From a virus, in IMG/VR virus record IMGVR_UViG_3300024339_000039, positions 1 through 34,991 of that record: a DNA stretch of 34,991 nt; one strand, 5' to 3'. Of this stretch, positions 8,489 to 16,242 are shown piece after piece. The notes under the pieces are model-generated. The model was not told the origin of the DNA. It searched no databases and worked only from the letters and a program-made list of their open reading frames with translations. A program made the translations under genes and the position numbers. Every line of letters starts with the position of its first letter. The stretch's first letter is position 1.

Positions 8489-8871
8489 TTTTTTTCTTTG
8501 TCTTTTGCCTCCGATTCGGGTTCATTTAATTCATTGTCTTCATCTATTTTCTCAACAATTTTAATCCTTATCCAGTTGGCAAGTTTCTTCTTATTATCAC
8601 TGTTAAATTTTATAGTCTTGTTGTCTTTGTCAACAACATTCCGCCAGTCCTTGAGAGCATAGTCAAATTTTAAAGACCTAACCTTTCCGCCGAGATACTT
8701 AACAAAACTCTTTTTACTTTTTGAGTCTGTTGTCGTAATAGTACTGTTGTCTTCTATCTGGTCAAATTCCCATTGAGTGAGTTTTGACAATTCGAAAACC
8801 GGATTCTTTTCACCTAAACCACAATCTACTACAAAATCATACGTTTCTTTATTATCGAACATCTGCTTCAT
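8485..8871 (-). CDS. Tail assembly chaperone (G-like)
   Basis: 128 residues, starting at an ATG with an AAGGAG site six bases upstream. The protein is very charged, with Lys-, Asp- and Glu-rich stretches (LNEPESEAKDKEKK at the end), and has a small mixed-fold core (YDFVVDCGLGEKNPVFELSKLTQWEF). It lies between the tail tube and tape measure genes, exactly where tailed phages place their G/GT chaperone pair, and it ends in a run of eight A's suited to -1 frameshifting. The short product would be made in excess, the fused product as a minor fraction. Sequence similarity to a named family is weak; the call rests on position, the slippery site and the open -1 frame. Confidence 0.8.
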   Translation of the reverse strand: MKQMFDNKETYDFVVDCGLGEKNPVFELSKLTQWEFDQIEDNSTITTTDSKSKKSFVKYLGGKVRSLKFDYALKDWRNVVDKDNKTIKFNSDNKKKLANWIRIKIVEKIDEDNELNEPESEAKDKEKK

Positions 8872-8899
8872 AAGATCTCCTTATTGGGTTTATCCTGAC

Positions 8900-8920
8900 C
8901 TGCAGGTTCCTACCCTGCAA
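8900..8920 (-). terminator. Hairpin between tail tube and chaperone genes
   Basis: TGCAGG/CCTGCA arms (8901-8906 and 8914-8919) around a 7-base loop, in the 62-base gap after the tail tube stop and before the chaperone start. There is no U-run after it, so it is more likely a partial terminator or RNA-stabilising hairpin that keeps tail tube expression above that of the chaperone. The function is inferred from position. Confidence 0.35.
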
Positions 8921-8933
8921 GCCAAGCACTTAA

Positions 8934-9821
8934 TTATGTCACTGTTATTTTGATTGCATCATCACTCGCACTATCATCAACTTGTGCTGTAAACGGTATA
9001 GTTTCATTGACGATAGCACTGAATCCAGACAATGGCGCATCATTCTGTTCCATGTTTATCTTTGCACACTCAAGTATAAATGTATTTGAGTTTCTGGCAA
9101 ATGTGACTTTAAACGATGTCTGCGTATTTGCTAAGAACAACGCGCGTGCGGTTGTATCTGTAAAGAGCCTGGTGAAAGTCCCGGTAACAAGCAAACTCGT
9201 TGCTGGTATTTCTCGCCTTGTTAAAGACGCTCCTGTCCATAGATCAGTAATCAGGTTATTGTTTAGTGATAGCGTAAAGGCTGTTATTTCGTCATCTTGA
9301 GCACCACCAATTTCAAATGTGGCTTCAGAATGCATGTATGGATCATCACCAGAATTAAAAGACGGTGCGCCAATAGACGCATCATTTCCACCCTTGCCCT
9401 CAATAGCAACGTTACAAACTAATCCTTCGCTACTATTGGAACTAAAGTCCATGCTGGATATTTTATCGCCGCTGGTATATAAGTCACCAACTCCCCTATC
9501 AACATGGACAACCACTGATCCTATAGTTGCCTGGCCTTTTGCAGAATAAGGACTTGATGCATTGCCGAGCGCGGCTTGCCACCATTTTTCTGTATTGTTA
9601 GGAGTGACATAAAAACTGATACCACCGGTAACAAGTTCTCTCATCAGCCTGCCTCCCTGCTGCTGTCTACTGTTTTGTATTACCTGCGGATAGAAATAGT
9701 CTTTCTGGTGAATAAGACTCTCAGATATAATAGGCTGGAACGTATCTACCGTCCCTCCTGAACCGAAACTCCCTTCAGTGCGAAGCCCCACATAACCAGT
9801 ACTGGCCAATGTAACTGCCAT
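8934..9821 (-). CDS. Major tail tube protein
   Basis: 295 residues. It is beta-rich, with little helix and no membrane segment, and has the spread of Gly, Ser, Thr and Asn typical of self-assembling tail tube subunits. The N-terminus (STGYVGLRTEGSFGSGGTVDTFQPI) resembles those of phage major tail proteins, which start with a strand and then a long loop containing Phe/Pro. Its position directly before the chaperone and tape measure is canonical. The start ATG overlaps the stop of a five-codon minigene (TAATG), so its translation may depend on ribosomes ending there. It contains two Ser-Gly-Asp tripeptides. The subunit forms the stacked rings of the tail tube. Confidence 0.8.
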   Translation of the reverse strand: MAVTLASTGYVGLRTEGSFGSGGTVDTFQPIISESLIHQKDYFYPQVIQNSRQQQGGRLMRELVTGGISFYVTPNNTEKWWQAALGNASSPYSAKGQATIGSVVVHVDRGVGDLYTSGDKISSMDFSSNSSEGLVCNVAIEGKGGNDASIGAPSFNSGDDPYMHSEATFEIGGAQDDEITAFTLSLNNNLITDLWTGASLTRREIPATSLLVTGTFTRLFTDTTARALFLANTQTSFKVTFARNSNTFILECAKINMEQNDAPLSGFSAIVNETIPFTAQVDDSASDDAIKITVT

Positions 9822-9838
9822 TATTTATACTTCCTCAT
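9821..9838 (-). promoter_or_regulatory. Five-residue minigene coupled to the tail tube start
   Basis: An ATG (9836-9838) lies six bases after an excellent GGAGG site (9845-9849) and opens the reading frame MRKYK, ending in TAA. That stop overlaps the tail tube ATG by one base (TAATG). The best ribosome-binding site in this gap therefore serves the minigene and not the tail tube directly. Terminating ribosomes could re-initiate on the tail tube gene. A weaker AGGA 10 bases before the tail tube ATG, inside the minigene, could be its own site. Confidence 0.5.
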
Positions 9839-9866
9839 AATAAACCTCCATTATTAAATTAAAATT

Positions 9867-10214
9867 CTATTTCTTTATTGATTCCTTTATGTCGTTTTCT
9901 GCCATAACGGTTTTTATGATCTTTCTGAGTTTCTTTGTCAGTTCGTTGTCTTTGCGTAAAATTCGGCAGAATAGTCCCATTAACTTCTGCGCCGATATAT
10001 CAAGTTCAAGCCATTCCCTTCTTTTAATATGCCCACCGGAATACGCTATACGCTTTAGCTCTGAATTGACAACCATTTTTATATTGCCTAGAAATTCGTT
10101 TTCTTCTTCGAGACCAGTGCACAAGATACTTACTACTTCATTTTCTCTGATTTTTATTATCAAACCAGATTCCTCTTTCTCAGTCAACATTTTATTTGGC
10201 TTTGAATCACTCAT
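9867..10214 (-). CDS. Hypothetical protein, charged, between radical SAM and tail tube genes
   Basis: 115 residues; its ATG overlaps the stop of the radical SAM gene by four bases (ATGA), so it is translated with the cassette. It has a short Lys/Glu-rich start, a beta-strand pattern in the middle (GLIIKIRENEVVSILCTG, then IKMVVNSELKRIAY) and a helical C-terminal third (DNELTKKLRKIIKTVMAEND). No catalytic or metal-binding motif is seen. It could be a late accessory or tail gene, since it directly precedes the tail tube. No function is assigned. Confidence 0.65.
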   Translation of the reverse strand: MSDSKPNKMLTEKEESGLIIKIRENEVVSILCTGLEEENEFLGNIKMVVNSELKRIAYSGGHIKRREWLELDISAQKLMGLFCRILRKDNELTKKLRKIIKTVMAENDIKESIKK

Positions 10215-11584
10215 AATTTATATAACCTTTTGAATAAATGTTCTTTGTATAATTTTCCAACACGCTCATATAGACGATCAAACGGCAGTAGCAACAGGAT
10301 ACTTGCCATCCACTTCGGCACTTTTAATCCAACCAATAAAGTGAATAAACGCTGCATATTCTCAAGCTTCCTTGCTGTTTTCTTATCAAATAGCAAGACA
10401 GTCTTGCCAAAAAATGCATCTGGTATTGTCGATATATCTCCGTCAAATACCCCTGACTTGATACATCTATTGCCAAGTTCCGTTGATGGATACGGCTGAC
10501 AAAGCGATGCCCAACTGAGCCCGGTTTTGGATTTTTTATTGAACTCAAAAGTGTTCCACATGTCCTCAATGGTATTACAAAACGGAATACCGATCATATT
10601 TTCCATGCGAAAAGGCATTTTTAGTTCATGGAGTATATCTATAGCTTTATCTACTTTTTCCTGTGAAAACTTTTTGCCAAGTATTTCTTTTCTGACTTTA
10701 CCGTCTGCGGATTCAAGAGCAAATGTTATTGAGTTACACCCAGCCTTTTGTAATAGTCTTATTCTATCATAATCAATATATTCTATTCTCATTTGTACGT
10801 GAAATGGAACGCCTACGTGGAAAGGCCAAAAGTCTGCTAATATTTCAAGATTCTTTTTGCTTGCACCCATTTCATCATCCTGGAAAAAGAAAAATTTGGT
10901 TTCCGGATAATCTTCTTTTATCTTTGTCGCCTCATTTATGACTCTCCATATTTCCCGTTGCCTCAGTCTTTTGCCATCGAATATCTCATTAAATTGTGAA
11001 TTAAAACAGAACGTACACGCAAATGGACACCCACGGCTTGAACTAATCGACCTAATAGGATTATTTTTATTGTGTTCATATTTATATAAAATATCTCTGT
11101 CTGGATCTGGCAATTCATCTAGCTTTTGTGGTGGTAATTTAGCATTAACCAATCCTGCCTTATTACAGCTTACATATTCTATACCCAGAGAAAAAACATC
11201 CTCATTCCTCAAGTGTTCACACAATTCAGGCAGCGCATAATCACCTTCGCCCTTAATAACATAATCAATATGCGGTTGGCTCATAACATCATCCGTGCAG
11301 AATGTGGCATGGGCACCACCAAAGATTGAAATAAAACGGTAGTTTTGCTTAAGGCATTTGTTAATATCATAAAAACACTTCTGACCGCCTGTCCAAATCT
11401 GATAACAAATTATATTCGGAGTATGAGTTTTTACATATCCAATATAATCAGTGTCTTTATCGATCTGCAACAAATCGACTTCAAAGCCTTTTTGCTTTAA
11501 ACCGGCAGATAGGTACCCAATTCCAAGGGGTTCGATAACAAATCGCTTTGTTATAAATAAAATCTTATTCAACTTTTTGCTCAT
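10211..11584 (-). CDS. Radical SAM enzyme with N-terminal B12-binding-like domain
   Basis: 457 residues. Residues 1-130 form a cobalamin-binding-like Rossmann domain (EPLGIGYLSAGLKQKGFEVD; IFGGAHATFCTDD; VIKGEGDYALPEL). The usual D-x-H-x-x-G cobalt ligand motif is not evident. The radical SAM core follows, with C186, C190 and C193 in SRGCPFACTFC to hold the 4Fe-4S cluster. A TIM-barrel continues to about residue 380, and the tail end is basic with a hydrophobic stretch near residue 430. Family members do methylations and other radical reactions on sugars, lipids, tetrapyrroles or peptides; the substrate here is unknown. The gene closes the sugar cassette, 21 bases after the GT9 gene. Confidence 0.85.
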   Translation of the reverse strand: MSKKLNKILFITKRFVIEPLGIGYLSAGLKQKGFEVDLLQIDKDTDYIGYVKTHTPNIICYQIWTGGQKCFYDINKCLKQNYRFISIFGGAHATFCTDDVMSQPHIDYVIKGEGDYALPELCEHLRNEDVFSLGIEYVSCNKAGLVNAKLPPQKLDELPDPDRDILYKYEHNKNNPIRSISSSRGCPFACTFCFNSQFNEIFDGKRLRQREIWRVINEATKIKEDYPETKFFFFQDDEMGASKKNLEILADFWPFHVGVPFHVQMRIEYIDYDRIRLLQKAGCNSITFALESADGKVRKEILGKKFSQEKVDKAIDILHELKMPFRMENMIGIPFCNTIEDMWNTFEFNKKSKTGLSWASLCQPYPSTELGNRCIKSGVFDGDISTIPDAFFGKTVLLFDKKTARKLENMQRLFTLLVGLKVPKWMASILLLLPFDRLYERVGKLYKEHLFKRLYKL

Positions 11585-11605
11585 TTCCCTAATTAGTTAC
11601 TATTG

Positions 11606-12535
11606 TTATTCCAAATCCGAGGCTGTTTGTAATTCTATTTCTACATTATGAGAAGTATCACCATGGAACTCAACAATCTTCATTTGCCTCTTTATCAAAC
11701 GCCACACCCGGTCAACATCAAGCCTCTCAATACATGTTGGCTTTGATTTACAATGAGCATGGCACCTAATAGGCCGACACGTTGGGCACGGCTCAGACAC
11801 GATATGATAAACATTATCGCCATATCCTCCGGAAGTTTTTGGTATTGTACAACCACATAATTGAAATACCTGTGATCCGGTAGTTGCGGCCAAAGAAGTT
11901 AATCCAGAATCAAGCCCGATAAACATATCAGCATTATTCATCAAATGCCATATTTCAGTAAAACTCCCTTTAAATATATGGTCATCATCAACCATCTGCA
12001 AATCTTTATCGCCACCAACCTGGTAGATTGTGTATCCGGCGTCTGTCAATAATTGATTCAACGTATACCAATCTTTAAAGTCTTTATCTGGATTCCGCGT
12101 CTGACAGTGAATTACCGCATATTTAAAATTGATTATTTCGGGTCCTATTTTTGGATTAGGATAAAAGACCAAAGGTGTTTTCTTTACCGGCAATCCGCAT
12201 CTTAATTGATAATAATTGAGCAAATGATTATGCCTCAAATAATCAAGCTGGTGCCAGATACCATCCTCCCACTTGATCTGCTGAGGAATCATAACCTTGT
12301 CATAACCGCCTTTGATCGCATGTTGTAATATCAGATCCCATTGAGTCAACCAATTCTCGCATACTTCTATTTTATGGAAATCAGGATTATATCCAACGAG
12401 TTCCAAGTAGCACGTGTTTGTAAATAACGTGATTTCTGTATCTTCTCCATGATGTTCTTTAATATTACGTGCGAGTGGATTATTAAGGATTACATCGCCC
12501 ATGTCTTTTACAAGCACTAGCATTATCTTTTTCAT
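11606..12535 (-). CDS. Heptosyltransferase-like glycosyltransferase, family GT9
   Basis: 309 residues from the ATG at 12533-12535, chosen because AAGGAG lies five to six bases upstream; an ATG 13 codons earlier would overlap the virion-like gene. The N-terminus MKKIMLVLVKDMGDVILNNPLARNI matches the GT9 (ADP-heptose:LPS heptosyltransferase) start, where a short loop after the first strand is followed by G-D. The second half has FIGLDSGLTSLAATTGSQVFQLCG, the GT9 donor-site region (D-S-G, then A-A). A C-terminal Cys cluster (CPTCRPIRCHAHC ... C) is common in GT9 proteins of modification loci. It would transfer a sugar from a nucleotide donor. Donor and acceptor are unknown. Confidence 0.85.
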   Translation of the reverse strand: MKKIMLVLVKDMGDVILNNPLARNIKEHHGEDTEITLFTNTCYLELVGYNPDFHKIEVCENWLTQWDLILQHAIKGGYDKVMIPQQIKWEDGIWHQLDYLRHNHLLNYYQLRCGLPVKKTPLVFYPNPKIGPEIINFKYAVIHCQTRNPDKDFKDWYTLNQLLTDAGYTIYQVGGDKDLQMVDDDHIFKGSFTEIWHLMNNADMFIGLDSGLTSLAATTGSQVFQLCGCTIPKTSGGYGDNVYHIVSEPCPTCRPIRCHAHCKSKPTCIERLDVDRVWRLIKRQMKIVEFHGDTSHNVEIELQTASDLE

Positions 12536-12546
12536 TGTTCTCCTTT

Positions 12547-13608
12547 TCAATTGTCTACATACAACATTGCCCATCCTGCAGCAATTCCAGTGCTGTTCGT
12601 ATCTGAATCAGCCTCTATTGTTATATCATTCATTTCTTTGAAACCTCCCTTTGGAATTGGATACACTCTTGGCAAGGCGCTATTACCTGAAGACATAACG
12701 GATGCCTCCTCCTGTACCTGAAAAACATCCCCAACTGGCCTGACTTTTAATCTTAAGCTGCAATTTGCGTTTACCTTGCCAGACAGAGAACCGAACCATG
12801 TAATAAAATGCCCTGTTTTTCCTGCAGGAATTGTATCTGCGCAAATCATTGTGGAGTTATAACCGATAGGCAATGCCATCATGATATTTGCCGTGGTTGT
12901 TTTCTGCCGACATGTAATCTCTCCAACATTGTCCCCACCATGACATCTCGCTCTAGACATTCTCAAATAAGCACCAACAGTATCAACCCCTGTTACCCCA
13001 TTAGTTATTATGTATTCACCCCCTACATCTACATAGGAAGAATTAAGAAGATGCCTCAATTTGATAACTGGCGTTCCCGTAGAGGCTTTAGTGGCGACCC
13101 TATAAGCATCATTTACTGCAATAGCAGTGCTTCCTTCAAATCTCCACACCGTGATTATTGTTTCAGTGACAGATACTATTATCCCATGATCGGACTGAGT
13201 GTCATTTATTAAAACATCGCCAGCCGCCACTCCATCACTTGAAAAAGTGGCTCCTGTATCTTCCATGGTTGTAGTGCTTCCACCCGTTGCCGTGCCGCTT
13301 GATACTAATGTCCCGATATCATTCCCACTGCTACTAAAGACTTCTAATATTTCTGCCGCTACCGCATTATGCCCTGTATAAACCCCACCACCATTCCATA
13401 TGGTTTCAAATGTACCAACTGCATTCGGTATATTAGGGTTACGTCCAAACTTATGCACCACAGAATGTCCCGGTATATTCCCCTTCGCAACTTCTAATAA
13501 AAAATCTCGTGTCCAAAGAGGATTTCCAGGAATACCCATTTGTTTCTGCGATTGATCTCCTAAATATGCAGCAATCTTTGATATCTCTTTATTTAAATTA
13601 ACAGCCAT
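12547..13608 (-). CDS. Virion-like structural protein inside the sugar cassette
   Basis: 353 residues. It resembles a phage structural family (from memory): MAVNLNKEISKIAAYLGD start, then PGHSVVHKFGRNPNIPNAVGTFETIWNGGG, followed by beta-rich sequence with Ser, Thr and Gly (SSGTATGGSTTTMEDTGATF) and a jelly-roll-like end (ITIEADSDTNSTGIAAGWAMLYVDN). No enzyme motif is visible. Its start overlaps the aldo/keto-reductase-like gene by 11 bases. Such proteins are likely minor capsid, fibre or decoration proteins. It is the only virion-like gene within the run of glycosyltransferase and radical SAM genes, so it may be what the cassette acts on (inference). Confidence 0.65.
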   Translation of the reverse strand: MAVNLNKEISKIAAYLGDQSQKQMGIPGNPLWTRDFLLEVAKGNIPGHSVVHKFGRNPNIPNAVGTFETIWNGGGVYTGHNAVAAEILEVFSSSGNDIGTLVSSGTATGGSTTTMEDTGATFSSDGVAAGDVLINDTQSDHGIIVSVTETIITVWRFEGSTAIAVNDAYRVATKASTGTPVIKLRHLLNSSYVDVGGEYIITNGVTGVDTVGAYLRMSRARCHGGDNVGEITCRQKTTTANIMMALPIGYNSTMICADTIPAGKTGHFITWFGSLSGKVNANCSLRLKVRPVGDVFQVQEEASVMSSGNSALPRVYPIPKGGFKEMNDITIEADSDTNSTGIAAGWAMLYVDN

Positions 13609-14335
13609 TGTTTCCCATCCGTCCTGTTATATCGTTAAACAACTTAATAGTTTCCTCGCAGTGAGCAATGTTCTTTGTGCCAAAACATATTACATCCGGA
13701 TTTATTTCATTGATAATCATGTGGAAGGTGTTGGTAATTACACTTGCAACATGACAAGGCTTCGCCATAAAAGAAAGACCATCATTAAATGGCTTTATTG
13801 CAAATACATATTTATCCTGCCTCTTTAATTCTAATGCAAAATCTTTCATTTCAGGGCTTGATTTTGGATGATACGGTATCATGAAAAACTTACATTCCGG
13901 GTGTTGTTTTAAAAACATAAACCCCATTCCTGCTGACTCAGTTGTAATGCCAAGCCGTGGGAACATTTTAGTTTCTAAAAGTTCATGATATAATTTATCA
14001 CCGGTATTGTATAATTGTTTATCGTCCAGGTCGGATATCCACATTATATCTGGTATGCGCTGTAATGTTTGCAAGCTGTTTTTGACCAACATTAAATTTT
14101 CATTATATTTATAAGCTGAAACCTTAGTCATTATCTTAACGGTCGGATTCTCACAATAATTTCCGAGTATTGCTTCACTGATTCCATATCGATGATGGCT
14201 ATCGAATAGATTTATTCCAAGAGCCAATGCCCTCTCAATTAATGGGTATGCTAGTGCTGTCGGTAGGTGCTCAAATTTCCCACCGCCGAGGCATAACCGG
14301 GAAATATCTAAACCGTCAATATTTGTTGTTTTCAT
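13598..14335 (-). CDS. Aldo/keto-reductase-like protein lacking the catalytic His
   Basis: 245 residues, shorter than typical family members (about 270-320). The pattern is clear: strand 1 ISRLCLGGGKF; GINLFDSHHRYG with the catalytic Asp and Tyr; IMTKVS with the catalytic Lys; and near the end VICFGTKNIAHCEETIKLF, which matches the NADPH-phosphate loop. At the position of the fourth catalytic residue the usual LLHxPD is replaced by IMWISDLDD, so the His is Ser. The protein may use a different proton donor, be a dehydratase-like variant, or bind rather than reduce. Its ATG overlaps the small peptide stop by four bases. It likely acts on a sugar or keto intermediate of the cassette. Confidence 0.75.
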   Translation of the reverse strand: MKTTNIDGLDISRLCLGGGKFEHLPTALAYPLIERALALGINLFDSHHRYGISEAILGNYCENPTVKIMTKVSAYKYNENLMLVKNSLQTLQRIPDIMWISDLDDKQLYNTGDKLYHELLETKMFPRLGITTESAGMGFMFLKQHPECKFFMIPYHPKSSPEMKDFALELKRQDKYVFAIKPFNDGLSFMAKPCHVASVITNTFHMIINEINPDVICFGTKNIAHCEETIKLFNDITGRMGNNGC

Positions 14336-14505
14336 ACTATTTTTTTATTATATTGTATGCAGTAAGCTATATTATGTAATACTTGGTGATTAGACGAGCA
14401 CGAATCTTTTGATTTATCTATTTTGGCATTGATCCTGTTTACCCACACTGACCTCTCATGGTTCCTTGCCGATTTTTGTATTGATTTAATTTCTTGATTT
14501 TTCAT
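14332..14505 (-). CDS. 57-residue basic peptide coupled to the SPASM radical SAM gene
   Basis: A short gene between the SPASM enzyme and the aldo/keto-reductase-like gene. Its ATG (14503-14505) directly follows the SPASM stop (TAGATG), and its TGA overlaps the next ATG by four bases (ATGA), so all three are translationally coupled. The peptide has an N-terminal helical half (EIKSIQKSARNHERSVWVNRI) and a C-terminal part with two Cys (SKDSCSSNH and AYCIQ). There is no signal peptide or Cys-x-x-Cys pair. It could be a small accessory protein or a peptide acted on by the radical SAM enzymes; the latter is only a hypothesis. Confidence 0.65.
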   Translation of the reverse strand: MKNQEIKSIQKSARNHERSVWVNRINAKIDKSKDSCSSNHQVLHNIAYCIQYNKKIV

Positions 14506-15486
14506 CTAATTAATCCCCAATTCCTCACATACCTCATCGTATGTATTTTTAAATTCTTCTCCAGATTTCCACCACGCAGCATCTATCCCAGCAGACCTCA
14601 TATAATCACACTCACCACAATAAGACAATTCTTTCTTTTTGCCTTCAATAAATGCTTTCCGGATATCCATCATCGGCTTGCCATGCCATATCTCTTTAAG
14701 TGTTTGATATTTTAAATCACCTATCACAACGGTACCTCGAACATCTTGGCAGCAAACAACGGCACGCCCATCTGCCATAATACTTAAATCAAGGAATATC
14801 CGCCAGCAAGGAACATTAATATCCCCTGCCATATATTGAGATTCTTTAATAATCTTGCTGTCAGAATCAATCAATCCACCAATGTTCTGCACCCCGGAAC
14901 CACCAACATCATCAACGCCCATATCCTGAAAAAGCTTATGATATGCATCCAGTGATTTTTTGTTGGCTTGTTGTGGCACAATAGCCGTTTGAATCTTCAT
15001 ATTGACACTGCCAGCATTTCGAATCTTAACAAGATTTCTTACATTCTCAACGACTATATCAAATTTCAACCCAACACGGATTTTTTCATAATCCTCTGCA
15101 TTCCCACCATCAATACTGATTACAATTATATCAAGTCCTGATTCTAATATTTTTACAATTTTTTGCTTATCCAAGAGGCTTCCATTTGTGAAGAATACCA
15201 ACTTCTTATCTGGATTAATTTCCTTAGTATATTTAATTCTTGAAACCAGCTTATCAATATCCATCAATAACGGCTCACCATTTAGATGAAAGTGGATGTA
15301 TTCCATATGATAATCCTTGCATTCAACAACCGCTTTCTGGAATATATCACTCGGCATTTCTCCTTGATAGCGTGTCATGCCACCACGCGGACACATAGTG
15401 CAACGGGCATTACACCCGGAATGGCTCTCTAAATGTATCTCCGCTGGGAAAGCCATTGCCTTTGTTAAATATTCCTTTAGATTCAA
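14506..15486 (-). CDS. Radical SAM enzyme with SPASM domain
   Basis: 326 residues. The start is probably the TTG at 15484-15486, preceded by GAGGA at usable spacing; an ATG 10 codons inside is an alternative. Cys25, Cys29 and Cys32 (SGCNARCTMCP) bind the SAM 4Fe-4S cluster. The core barrel runs to about residue 200 (HLNGEPLL; FFTNGSLL; IVISIDGG). The C-terminal SPASM/twitch region has C227 (VPCW), C245 and C246 (VVCCQD), C290 and C293 (YCGEC), which would hold extra iron-sulfur clusters. SPASM enzymes modify peptides or, in some clades, sugars and other small molecules. Neighbouring glycosyltransferases favour a glycan role, while the adjacent small peptide keeps a peptide role open. Confidence 0.85.
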   Translation of the reverse strand: MNLKEYLTKAMAFPAEIHLESHSGCNARCTMCPRGGMTRYQGEMPSDIFQKAVVECKDYHMEYIHFHLNGEPLLMDIDKLVSRIKYTKEINPDKKLVFFTNGSLLDKQKIVKILESGLDIIVISIDGGNAEDYEKIRVGLKFDIVVENVRNLVKIRNAGSVNMKIQTAIVPQQANKKSLDAYHKLFQDMGVDDVGGSGVQNIGGLIDSDSKIIKESQYMAGDINVPCWRIFLDLSIMADGRAVVCCQDVRGTVVIGDLKYQTLKEIWHGKPMMDIRKAFIEGKKKELSYCGECDYMRSAGIDAAWWKSGEEFKNTYDEVCEELGIN

Positions 15487-15576
15487 TGTGTACGTCCTCT
15501 ATTTTTAATGAATTGTCTATAAACGATAAGTCCATTGTTAATGTTATATCTCCGCGTCTGACTATACAAGTATGCT

Positions 15577-16242
15577 TCACTCCCAAATAATATAACCAAT
15601 CAAATCTCCGCGTACCTTAACTTCAAATTTCTTGAATATATCGGTCAAAAAAGCAATGAAGTCTCCAATATTCCAATGCCATAAATGCTCCGGATTGTCA
15701 TTTGCCATTCCGCTTGGTAGAATGCCACATACTACCTTGGCCACTCCCTTTTGTTCTCTCAATGCTTTTCCGGGGCATGTAAAATGTTCTAATGAATGCT
15801 GGGAAAAGGCAGCATCGAAAGGGGTTTTTACATACTTGCAAATTCCTGTTAATTCTTCAGACAATGACTGCTCAAAATAAACATTTGATATATTATTCCT
15901 CTCTTGCAAATCTCTAGCGAGTTTTATGAAAATTCTTGATCCGTCTATGGCAGAAACCCGACAATCATTATTCAATGCGTATGACAAAGCAAATAACCCA
16001 TTTCCACAACCCATATCAATAATGCTTTTACTATCTTTTAACACGGAATCGTACATCCATTTAAATATTGTTCCGGTATCTCCATTATCAGTCAACAAAT
16101 AATGATCTTTAATCCTCTGCTTATCCCATTTGTCAAAGTTATTTACAATATCCTTGTAATATCCTGATTCCATTGCCTGTATATCGAGATAGCGAGAAAC
16201 ATCATCAACACTTTTACATCCATCAGGATATTTATGTTTAAT
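15577..16242 (-). CDS. Class I SAM-dependent methyltransferase, possible ATT start
   Basis: The core is 198 residues from an ATG at 16171-16173, with the SAM-binding motif SIIDMGCGNGLFALSYAL, an acidic strand-2 end (VSAIDGS) and the post-motif FDAAFSQHSLEHF. The frame stays open upstream for 23 more codons that look like real protein (KYPDGCKSVDDVSRYLDIQAMES). The only start-like codon there is ATT at 16240-16242, seven bases after an AAGGAG site, while the ATG at 16173 has no such site. I give the longer form; translation may also be coupled to the upstream glycosyltransferase stop (16238-16240). Small methyltransferases of this type in glycan loci often O-methylate a sugar. Confidence 0.75.
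   Translation of the reverse strand: MKHKYPDGCKSVDDVSRYLDIQAMESGYYKDIVNNFDKWDKQRIKDHYLLTDNGDTGTIFKWMYDSVLKDSKSIIDMGCGNGLFALSYALNNDCRVSAIDGSRIFIKLARDLQERNNISNVYFEQSLSEELTGICKYVKTPFDAAFSQHSLEHFTCPGKALREQKGVAKVVCGILPSGMANDNPEHLWHWNIGDFIAFLTDIFKKFEVKVRGDLIGYIIWE

Noticed and set aside
15410-15580. Minus-strand GTG frame of 56 codons overlapping the methyltransferase stop (GTGA) and the SPASM start
   Set aside because: Its GGGAG site directly abuts the start with no spacing, and it overlaps the SPASM coding region by about 75 bases. It has no recognisable features. Not excluded, but too weak to list.
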